Origin: CAZABS01 sp964483635 | GTDB lineage: Bacteria; Patescibacteriota; Minisyncoccia; Moranbacterales; UBA1568 | Reading direction: 5' to 3' | NCBI GenBank assembly: GCA_964483635.1 | Contig: CAZABS010000048.1 | Location: 1 to 5,158, forward strand | Length of the DNA: 5,158 nt | In this document: positions 1-5,158 of the stretch, piece after piece | Numbering within the stretch: the first letter of the stretch is position 1 | How the letters are laid out: every line of letters begins with the position of its first letter | Notes under the pieces: model-generated | What the model was told of the DNA's origin: nothing | Seen by the model: only the letters and a program-made list of their open reading frames with translations | Database searches by the model: none | Program-made: the position numbers and the translations under genes

Positions 1-73
1 TTCGTATTTACTTTGAAGCGCTAGTTCAGATACGGATAGGCAGCTCTTGGCTCTTTAAAGTCATCTTTCACTC

Positions 74-102
74 TTGACGGAATTGACTAACTAAGATATA
101 CT
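74..102 (+). promoter_or_regulatory. sigma70-type promoter for the lytic transglycosylase gene
   Basis: A -35 box TTGACG (74-79) is separated by exactly 17 bp from a -10 box TATACT (97-102), each matching the housekeeping consensus at five of six positions. Transcription would start near 109, giving a leader of about 68 bases before the ATG at 177. A second TTGACT at 83-88 is only 8 bp from the -10 box and is unlikely to act as a -35. This is the best two-box promoter in the window. Confidence 0.7.
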
Positions 103-127
103 GTTACCTTCAGTTGCTTAACATTTT

Positions 128-141
128 ATTGTTGCAACAAT
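128..141. promoter_or_regulatory. perfect 14-bp palindrome, candidate operator
   Basis: ATTGTTGCAACAAT is its own reverse complement across all 14 bases. It lies about 20-32 bases downstream of the predicted transcription start and 36 bases before the start codon. The symmetry has no spacer, which suits a dimeric DNA-binding protein better than an RNA hairpin: as RNA it could form only a weak five-pair, AU-rich stem with a four-base loop. The position fits a roadblock-type repressor site. No regulator is encoded in the window, so the assignment is inference. Confidence 0.4.
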
Positions 142-164
142 CTTAGTTTGTAGTTTTCGTCGCG

Positions 165-171
165 AAAGGAG
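165..171 (+). promoter_or_regulatory. Shine-Dalgarno site of the lytic transglycosylase gene
   Basis: AAAGGAG ends five bases before the ATG at 177. It is the only strong ribosome binding site in front of any of the four genes, and it fixes the start at 177. Confidence 0.8.
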
Positions 172-176
172 CCAGG

Positions 177-1223
177 ATGACGAAAAATGTGGTACCGCAA
201 GGGGCTGAAAGCGTGCCTCTGTGGACTCAGCTTGGAGTATCCTTCGGAGCAGTCATTTTGCTCTGTGTGATATTCCATCTGAGTTTCTCAACTATGACTA
301 CCCCGAAGTGGCAATCAGCACAACCGGTCACTTCCGTTCCTATTACAACGAAGAAAGAGGAGAACGCTACACCTGTGGTTCGATCAACCCCACCGGTCTC
401 TCAGCCGACGACCACACAACCCACTCCGAGGAGTGAGAACTACGTCATTCGCCCAGGGGATACGCTCTCCCGGATCGCCACAGAGCTTTGCACGACGATC
501 GAGCAGATCCTCGATACGAACAATGGCAATCCTGCCATCAAGTCCCGTGACTTTATCATTGCGGGAAAATCCCTCACCATCAACAAAGGTGAGAAGTGTG
601 CTTCTCCGGAATCGGTAGAACGAAAAGTTCATCCGGAGAAGTCCATCGTAGCTGGTGGAACTTCCCGGGCAGAATTTTTCGTTGTACCTCCTCTGGCGAA
701 GTCGCCGACCACTAGTTTCAGGAAACCTGTTTTCCTTCACGATTGTGATGCCGTCGCCGCACATGCAAGCGGGCGCATCGTCATCAAGGGATGGTCTCCT
801 ACGACCAAGCAGGTCCTCGACTGTATCGAGACACGTTACGGCGATTTGATTCGCGAAGCGGCTCGATCGGTTGGGCTTGATCCCAACCTCATCAAAGCGG
901 TGGTCTATGTCGAGTCTAAAGGAGATTCGTTCGCAGTTTCGCCAAGTGGCTGTCTGGGGCTGATGCAGCTCCTGCGATCAACGGCGGGAATGTACCGCGT
1001 CGATCTCAATCGGATTTACGATCCGAGGGAAAATATCTTCGGCGGGGCGCGCGTTCTCGCCCACTACCTCCGCTCATATGCGAGGGGGGATATCGATTGG
1101 GCACTCGCTGCCTACAATCTCGGTCCCACAGGGGTATCGAGGAGAATTTCTTCCGCCGGGTTTGTGCCCTCGGAAGCGAGCTACGTTCGAGCCGTGAGGA
1201 GTGCCTTGACGCTCCAGCGGTAA
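177..1223 (+). CDS. membrane-anchored LysM and SLT-domain lytic transglycosylase
   Basis: This 348-residue protein is predicted to cleave the MurNAc-GlcNAc bond of peptidoglycan, leaving 1,6-anhydroMurNAc, outside the cytoplasmic membrane. A short N-terminal stretch is followed by one hydrophobic segment (about 17-38) with no lipobox, so it is probably an uncleaved signal anchor. A Pro/Thr-rich linker (about 43-86) follows. A LysM peptidoglycan-binding domain spans about 88-136 (YVIRPGDTLSRIA, then an Asn-rich loop and IIAGKSLTI). The C-terminal SLT family-1 domain spans about 219-345. Its catalytic Glu is E246 in YVESKGD, followed by SPSGCLGLMQLLRSTA, NIFGGARVLAHYL and ALAAYNLGPTGV, the usual family motifs in order. 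One deviation is Arg where the motif usually has Pro before xTA. Five cysteines (105, 141, 190, 216, 259) lie outside the membrane and could form disulfides. The start is set by a strong Shine-Dalgarno. The gene has its own promoter and appears monocistronic or first in the series. The domain assignment is secure; the biological role (growth, division or pilus assembly) cannot be read from the sequence. Confidence 0.9.
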   Translation: MTKNVVPQGAESVPLWTQLGVSFGAVILLCVIFHLSFSTMTTPKWQSAQPVTSVPITTKKEENATPVVRSTPPVSQPTTTQPTPRSENYVIRPGDTLSRIATELCTTIEQILDTNNGNPAIKSRDFIIAGKSLTINKGEKCASPESVERKVHPEKSIVAGGTSRAEFFVVPPLAKSPTTSFRKPVFLHDCDAVAAHASGRIVIKGWSPTTKQVLDCIETRYGDLIREAARSVGLDPNLIKAVVYVESKGDSFAVSPSGCLGLMQLLRSTAGMYRVDLNRIYDPRENIFGGARVLAHYLRSYARGDIDWALAAYNLGPTGVSRRISSAGFVPSEASYVRAVRSALTLQR

Positions 1224-1234
1224 TTTGCAACAAA

Positions 1235-1256
1235 GAAAAAATTTCGGGAGCCCCGA
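1235..1256 (-). terminator. possible minus-strand intrinsic terminator
   Basis: TCGGG (1244-1248) and CCCGA (1252-1256) form a five-pair stem around a three-base loop. On the minus strand this stem is followed by AATTTTTTC, the layout of a Rho-independent terminator. On the plus strand the A-tract lies before the stem and no T-run follows, so it would not end the upstream gene's transcript. The stem is short and no minus-strand gene is evident to feed it, so this is tentative. Confidence 0.25.
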
Positions 1257-1357
1257 GTGGTTCCCAAGGCATCCGTCTCGTCATTGTACGAACGGGTGTT
1301 TTCATTTTCTCTCGTAATGCGCTCGGGGCAATTTGGAGCTCTTCGACCAAGAAGCAG

Positions 1358-1366
1358 TGTGATAGT
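1358..1366 (+). promoter_or_regulatory. possible extended -10 promoter for recO
   Basis: TGTGATAGT reads as the TGn extension followed by GATAGT, which matches TATAAT at four of six positions. No -35 box is visible 16-18 bp upstream. If used, transcription would start near 1372-1374, right at the recO ATG (1375), giving a leaderless message. No Shine-Dalgarno precedes recO, which agrees with that. The hexamer is weak, so confidence is low. Confidence 0.3.
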
Positions 1367-1374
1367 CTGTTACT

Positions 1375-2097
1375 ATGGACTATCGCTATTCGGCTATTAT
1401 CCTGAAGAAACGCGAAGTAGGGGAGACCGACCGTCTCTACACTTTCTATACGCGTGAAGCGGGCAAGATTCAGGCCATGGCGAAAGGGGTACGCAAGTCC
1501 GAAGCGAAACTCGCGAGCGCACTTGAAACGTTTTCGGAAGTTGATCTCATGGTGGTGCGTACTCGAGGAATCGGGAAAGTGGCAGGGGCAGTTATAGAGG
1601 AAAGCTTTGCGGCGCTGCGACAGGATTACATTCATCTCTCAAATATTCTCGAAGTCATTCACGTGTTTGATGGATTGGTGGATCTTGAGGAACGCGATGA
1701 AATCCTCTATCAGAAACTCCGGTGGTTTCTTCAGCTAAGTGATGCGTGGATTCGCCTCGGGCGAAACGATCGGGTTGCACTCCTTTCCGAAGCTTTCCTT
1801 TTCCAGCTCTTTGCCCATCTTGGGTATCAACTCGAGCTTGGATCATGTACCTTCTCAGGGATAAAATTGACCCCGGGGAAACGACACATCCTCAGTCCGA
1901 GTGCAGGAGGAGTCATCTCGCATGAACACGCGCAGGGAGTGCGTGACGGACTCGCGGTTTCGGAAAACATCATCAAGCTCTTGCGATTATTTGCTACTCA
2001 ATCACTCGAAAAATTCGAAAAACTGACGGTTTCTGCTCATGATCTCGGCGAACTTATTCGTTTCCGGAAAATTTTTTTCCAGTGGATTCGAAGATAA
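1375..2097 (+). CDS. recO: DNA repair and recombination mediator RecO
   Basis: This 240-residue protein is of normal length for RecO. In the RecF pathway RecO binds single-stranded DNA and SSB and, with RecR, loads RecA at gaps; it acts in the cytoplasm. The N-terminal OB fold (about 1-80) opens with the typical YSAIILKKREVGETDRLYTF, followed by G29-K31 and MAKGVRKSEAKLASALETF, the family's basic DNA-binding stretch. The helical C-terminal part (about 85-240) contains the usual LSEAFLFQLFAHLGYQLEL segment. Where many RecO proteins carry a CxxC...CxxC zinc site, this one has C158-x2-S161 and S182-x2-H185, so the site is half lost and probably does not bind zinc in the standard way. Some RecO proteins, including the E. 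coli one, lack the zinc site altogether, so this does not argue against function. The ATG at 1375 is chosen because it begins at the canonical RecO N-terminus; no Shine-Dalgarno supports it. The gene stands alone between two gaps of 151 and 67 bases. Confidence 0.9.
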   Translation: MDYRYSAIILKKREVGETDRLYTFYTREAGKIQAMAKGVRKSEAKLASALETFSEVDLMVVRTRGIGKVAGAVIEESFAALRQDYIHLSNILEVIHVFDGLVDLEERDEILYQKLRWFLQLSDAWIRLGRNDRVALLSEAFLFQLFAHLGYQLELGSCTFSGIKLTPGKRHILSPSAGGVISHEHAQGVRDGLAVSENIIKLLRLFATQSLEKFEKLTVSAHDLGELIRFRKIFFQWIRR

Positions 2098-2143
2098 AAT
2101 CGCTGAATGGCACTGATTTCGAGCTGCACGCTTCTTCAGGATT

Positions 2144-2152
2144 TGCTACAAT
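2144..2152 (+). promoter_or_regulatory. extended -10 promoter for the Ig-like surface-protein gene
   Basis: TGCTACAAT combines the TGn extension (2144-2146) with TACAAT, a five-of-six match to TATAAT. The region 17 bp upstream (CTGCAC, 2124-2129) is a poor -35, as is usual for extended -10 promoters. Transcription would begin near 2159-2160, only about five bases before the ATG at 2165. That would leave any ribosome binding site out of the message, so the mRNA would be effectively leaderless. It probably drives tgt as well. Confidence 0.6.
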
Positions 2153-2164
2153 AGAGCCAACAGT

Positions 2165-4087
2165 ATGCCACTCGAAGAACTCAATAAAAAAATTTACGAT
2201 CGTCAGTATCAAGATGCTGATTCGGGGAAAGAAGTTCCGTTTACTCCAGAGCACCAAACAGCAGATGGTGTTGTTCCACATGCACCACAAGAAGAAAAAA
2301 ATGAATGGACCGAAAGTAGCATTCCACAGGAAGAGCGCCTGGTACTTCCGGCAGTGGTTCGGGGACTCTCCCGTGCGAAAAAAATCGCACTCGTGGCTGG
2401 CGGGATCGCTCTCCTCGCGCTTCTGGTTGGTGGATACTACAAAGTTCGCAGTCTTGCTTTTGCCAATGAAAAGGTGTCTGTAGAAATTACGGGACCTCAA
2501 GCAGTCGAAACGAGTCGAACGGCACGTTTTGTACTTACCTACACTAATCATAATTTTTCTGATATCGAAAATGCGGAACTGATCGTCAATCACCCAGAAA
2601 GTTTTCGTGCAGAAATTTCAAATGCATGGAAAACAACTGGTACGCGTATCGAAATTCCTGTGGGAAAGATTAATGGTGGCGAGACTGGTACGGTGGAGTT
2701 GACGGGCGCATTCCAATCTACGGGAAGTCGTTCAGTCGGGATACAAGCTGTTCTGCACTTTCAACCAAAAAATTCTTCGGCACAATATAAGGCTTCGGGG
2801 CAATGGACGGGTTTACTGACCGGTCTTCCATTGACCCTTGAGATAGTCGCGCCACTCCAGGCTGCTGATGGTCAAACGGTAGAGTATGAAATTCGTTGTC
2901 GTAATGAAGGATTGAACGCGTATGATAATTTGCGAGTTACCCTTGAATACCCTGATGGATTTCAATTTACCGAAGCAACACTGCGGCCGACTGATGGAAC
3001 AACAGGTTTTTATATCGGTGGTCTCCAGCCTGATCAAGAGATGTCCTTTCGTGTGACTGGGACGCTCAACGGGGTGCGTGATGACGTGAAAAAAATAATG
3101 GCTCGAATCGGGAAAGTCCAAGGAGATGGAAGTTTTGTAACATACGGAGAGGCCGAGGAACAAATCCGCATTGCAACCTCGCCATTTTCTATCACTCAAA
3201 GTGTGAATGGTCAAAAGGATGTGGCAGTTCGACCGGGTGATGCGCTCGCATTTCGAGTGAATTTTCGCAATGATGGGGAAATCGGCTTACGTGACGTGCT
3301 GCTTTCGGTGACACTTGATCCGACTTACCTTGATCTTTCGACGGTGAGTTTGGATCGCGGGACCTACCAACCAGCTACTCGCCAGATACTCTTCAAGGCC
3401 TCGGATCTTCCGGCATTGGCAAGGCTCCAACCTGGCCAATCCGGTTCCGCTCAATTTTCAGTGAAAGTAAGAAGTGATGCTATTACCGTCGCTATGGGAA
3501 AGAAAAATGTTACGTTTGAAACCATAGCACGAATTGATAGTCCAGATGTCCCAACGCCGATTGGAGCCAACAAAACGGTGGCGAGTAATACGATTCGAGT
3601 CAAGCTCTTATCAGAAGTTTCAGTTGATATGTTTGGAGTGTATACAGATACGGAATTTCCGAATACCGGACCTCTGCCTTTGCAGCTCGATCAGGAGACA
3701 ACCTTCTCCATTCATGTGAAAGTAGCGAGCGATCTCAATGATATAACGGGAAGCCAAATGATTTTCCGAATTCCCAGTGGTATCAGGTATATTGGAAGCT
3801 TGGTTGGTGAACGCGAAACCGTTCGCTGGAATAGCCGCGCGGGAGAATTAGTGTGGGAAATTGGAACATTACTTGGGGGACAGTCAGCACGGAGAGAACT
3901 GGTTTTTCGAGTTGGTCTTACTCCAAATGTCACCACGAAAAGTGGATATCATCAGTTGATTTATGGAGGTTCATTTCTTGGGAAAGATGAGTTTAGTGGA
4001 CAAGATTTCCGTATTGAAAAAGATCCAGTAAATTTTGAAGCTGCTCTCTTAGCTCCGGTGGCGGAGGGTTCAACGACCCCACAATAA
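2165..4087 (+). CDS. single-pass membrane protein with tandem Ig-like (DUF11/CARDB-like) modules
   Basis: I do not recognise a named family for this 640-residue protein. Residues 1-72 are hydrophilic, rich in Glu and Gln, and end in a basic stretch (RGLSRAKK). One membrane helix follows (about 73-92, IALVAGGIALLALLVGG), so by the positive-inside rule the N-terminus is cytoplasmic and about 545 residues lie outside. The exterior is beta-rich and falls into about four similar modules: roughly 102-215, 222-340, 341-482 and 483-620. Their shared pattern is a hydrophobic strand, a Gly-containing turn, FxVxYxNxG (TYTNHN, YEIRCRNEG, FRVNFRNDG), then a strand leading to PxxF or PSG, and a late IGxLxxGxxxxxxF strand (GKINGGETG, GGLQPDQEM, ARLQPGQSG, GTLLGGQSA). 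This resembles the DUF11/CARDB type of Ig-like repeat found in adhesins and cell-surface scaffolds. There is no LPxTG signal or C-terminal anchor and only one cysteine (C245). The start follows an extended -10 promoter closely. The gene ends four bases before tgt. A structural or adhesive surface role is inference from architecture; no enzymatic motif is visible. Confidence 0.8.
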   Translation: MPLEELNKKIYDRQYQDADSGKEVPFTPEHQTADGVVPHAPQEEKNEWTESSIPQEERLVLPAVVRGLSRAKKIALVAGGIALLALLVGGYYKVRSLAFANEKVSVEITGPQAVETSRTARFVLTYTNHNFSDIENAELIVNHPESFRAEISNAWKTTGTRIEIPVGKINGGETGTVELTGAFQSTGSRSVGIQAVLHFQPKNSSAQYKASGQWTGLLTGLPLTLEIVAPLQAADGQTVEYEIRCRNEGLNAYDNLRVTLEYPDGFQFTEATLRPTDGTTGFYIGGLQPDQEMSFRVTGTLNGVRDDVKKIMARIGKVQGDGSFVTYGEAEEQIRIATSPFSITQSVNGQKDVAVRPGDALAFRVNFRNDGEIGLRDVLLSVTLDPTYLDLSTVSLDRGTYQPATRQILFKASDLPALARLQPGQSGSAQFSVKVRSDAITVAMGKKNVTFETIARIDSPDVPTPIGANKTVASNTIRVKLLSEVSVDMFGVYTDTEFPNTGPLPLQLDQETTFSIHVKVASDLNDITGSQMIFRIPSGIRYIGSLVGERETVRWNSRAGELVWEIGTLLGGQSARRELVFRVGLTPNVTTKSGYHQLIYGGSFLGKDEFSGQDFRIEKDPVNFEAALLAPVAEGSTTPQ

Positions 4088-4091
4088 CTTC

Positions 4092-5158
4092 ATGCTGACG
4101 ATTACGAAACAGGTTGATGCCAAGAGATTTGGCACCCTCTCGACTCCTTCTGGCGTTCTCGTGACGCCCTTTTTTATGCCGGATGCGACCAGGGGATCGG
4201 TCCGTGGGGTATCGGGTAGAGATCTCGTGCACGTTGGTATTGAGGCAATGGTGGTGAACACGTATCACCTGATGCTCGAGCCCGGGGGAGCACTTATCCG
4301 AGAGGCTGGGGGAGTACATCAGTTTATGCATTGGGATCGGCCACTTCTTTCAGATTCTGGCGGGTATCAAGTGTTTTCGCTTATCCATAAAAATCCAGAG
4401 CTCGGGAAAATTACTGAAGAGGGAGCACATTTTCGGTCTGTGCTCGATGGATCGAAACACCTCCTCACTCCTGAGCGAGCTATTCAAATTCAGTTTGATC
4501 TGGGTGTAGATATGATGGTGTGTCTCGATGATCCTAGGCCGAACAGTGCTCCCGAGGGAGAAGTGGCTGAGGCAGTGGAGCGGACGCTCCGTTGGGCGAG
4601 GCGTTGCAAAGATGAATATGAAAAGCAAGTAAGTGCCCGTGGACTCGGCGAGGAAACGAGGCCGCTTCTCTTTGGAGTCGTTCAAGGGGGAATGTTTCGA
4701 GAGTTACGCAAGCGCTGTGCACTTGGTTTGGCTGAAATTGGTTTTGATGGGTATGGCTTTGGCGGTCGGCATATTGATGAGGAGGGAAATTTCCTCGAAG
4801 ACATTGTTGGGTATACTGCAAGTGTGATTCCCGAAAAGAGTGTGCGCTTTGCTCTCGGTATTGGAACTCCCTCAGATATTGTTCGCTGTCACACTCTTGG
4901 CTGGGATATGTTTGATTGTGTTATTCCAACTCGTGAAGGAAGGCATGGGAGGTTGTTTCTTTGGAAAGAATTCGAGGGGGATCTCCAGGTTAATAATTTC
5001 TACGAGGCGATCAATATTGCGAACGAACAATTTGAAAGAGATTTCTCTCCGGTTGATCCGACCTGCAGTTGTGAGCTGTGTACCAAACACACCAGGGGTT
5101 ATCTCAAACATCTTTTCAAAGTAGCTGATCCACTCGCTGGGCAGCTCGCAACTTTGCA
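4092..5158 (+). CDS. tgt: tRNA-guanine transglycosylase Tgt, C-terminus cut by window edge
   Basis: The 355 residues seen are most of a TIM-barrel tRNA-guanine transglycosylase (usually about 370-380). The family exchanges guanine-34 in GUN-anticodon tRNAs for a 7-deazaguanine (preQ1 in most bacteria, queuine in eukaryotes). Key parts: TPFFMPDATRG near the N-terminus; general acid/base D88 in SDSGGYQVFSL; KITEEGAHFRSVLDGSKH; base-binding D146; VVQGG with Q198; nucleophile D275 in DMFDCVIPTREGRHG; and zinc ligands C325, C327 and C330 in CSCELC. The fourth ligand in the family is a His about 26 residues after the last Cys; the final two bases seen (CA) fall at that codon and are compatible with His. 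Pocket residues are unusual: LDDP replaces the common bacterial FDEC, and GGRHIDE replaces GGLxVGE. ATG 4092 is the only ATG start in frame after the stop codon at 4050; no Shine-Dalgarno lies at normal distance (GGAGGG at 4063-4068 is 23 bases away). Its closeness to the preceding stop suggests coupled translation. Whether the substrate is preQ1, queuine or another deazapurine is open. Confidence 0.93.
   Translation, partial: MLTITKQVDAKRFGTLSTPSGVLVTPFFMPDATRGSVRGVSGRDLVHVGIEAMVVNTYHLMLEPGGALIREAGGVHQFMHWDRPLLSDSGGYQVFSLIHKNPELGKITEEGAHFRSVLDGSKHLLTPERAIQIQFDLGVDMMVCLDDPRPNSAPEGEVAEAVERTLRWARRCKDEYEKQVSARGLGEETRPLLFGVVQGGMFRELRKRCALGLAEIGFDGYGFGGRHIDEEGNFLEDIVGYTASVIPEKSVRFALGIGTPSDIVRCHTLGWDMFDCVIPTREGRHGRLFLWKEFEGDLQVNNFYEAINIANEQFERDFSPVDPTCSCELCTKHTRGYLKHLFKVADPLAGQLATL

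Noticed and set aside
3..77. Open frame at the left edge ending in TGA at 75-77, possibly the end of an upstream gene
   Set aside because: Only 24 codons with no recognisable motif, and it runs into the -35 box of a good promoter. A real gene tail is possible but cannot be supported.
132..1233. TTGCAACAA occurring at 132-140 and 1225-1233, flanking the first gene like a target-site duplication
   Set aside because: Dozens of exact nine-base repeats are expected by chance in a window this size, and there are no terminal inverted repeats or transposase. The first copy is part of a palindrome that explains it better.
1006..1635. Long minus-strand open frame (209 codons) across the end of the transglycosylase gene and the start of recO
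   Set aside because: It overlaps two well-supported genes and encodes a low-complexity, Arg- and Ser-rich product with no family likeness, as expected from the opposite strand of coding DNA.
2061..2082. TTTCCGGAAA followed by a T-run near the end of recO, resembling a terminator
   Set aside because: The stem has no room for a loop unless only three A-T pairs remain, and the element lies inside the recO coding sequence encoding its conserved C-terminal end.
2521..2640. Stretch of the surface-protein gene that looks more AT-rich than the flanking genes, suggesting horizontal transfer
   Set aside because: Later parts of the same gene look close to the neighbours in composition, and no mobility genes or repeat boundaries are present. 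The difference is better explained by local amino-acid content.
177..5158. Possible alternative genetic code (TGA as Gly or Trp, as in some candidate-phylum bacteria)
   Set aside because: No in-frame TGA occurs in any of the four genes, Trp is written TGG throughout, and the complete genes end in TAA, so nothing calls for a recoded TGA.

Overview
The window carries four genes, all on the + strand. Three are complete: a membrane-tethered LysM/lytic transglycosylase (177-1223), the recombination mediator RecO (1375-2097), and a large single-pass membrane protein with tandem Ig-like extracellular modules (2165-4087). The fourth is tgt, the tRNA-guanine transglycosylase (4092 to the window edge), which is cut off a few residues before its natural end.

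The organism is a bacterium of roughly balanced base composition. All three complete genes stop with TAA, and no in-frame TGA occurs in any of the four, so the standard bacterial code fits. Short intergenic gaps, a mix of Shine-Dalgarno and apparently near-leaderless starts, an N-terminally anchored repeat-rich surface protein and a divergent Tgt together resemble Candidate Phyla Radiation (Patescibacteria/Parcubacteria-type) genomes. That placement comes from overall resemblance, not from a search, and is only moderately secure.

Layout: 1-176 holds the first gene's leader, with a good sigma70-type promoter (TTGACG, 17 bp, TATACT), a perfect 14-bp palindrome between promoter and gene, and a strong ribosome binding site. 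Bases 1224-1374 form a 151-base gap with a small hairpin that reads as a terminator only on the minus strand, and a possible extended -10 element just before recO. Bases 2098-2164 contain a convincing extended -10 (TGCTACAAT) placed so that the transcript would start only about five bases before the surface-protein ATG. The surface-protein stop and the tgt start are four bases apart, which suggests co-transcription and probably coupled translation.

The four products share no pathway: cell-wall cleavage, DNA repair, a surface structure and tRNA modification. I see no mobile element, CRISPR array, tRNA or rRNA, and no clear new multi-gene system. The items most worth following are the altered substrate-pocket residues of Tgt, the unrecognised Ig-like surface protein, and the near-leaderless start geometry.
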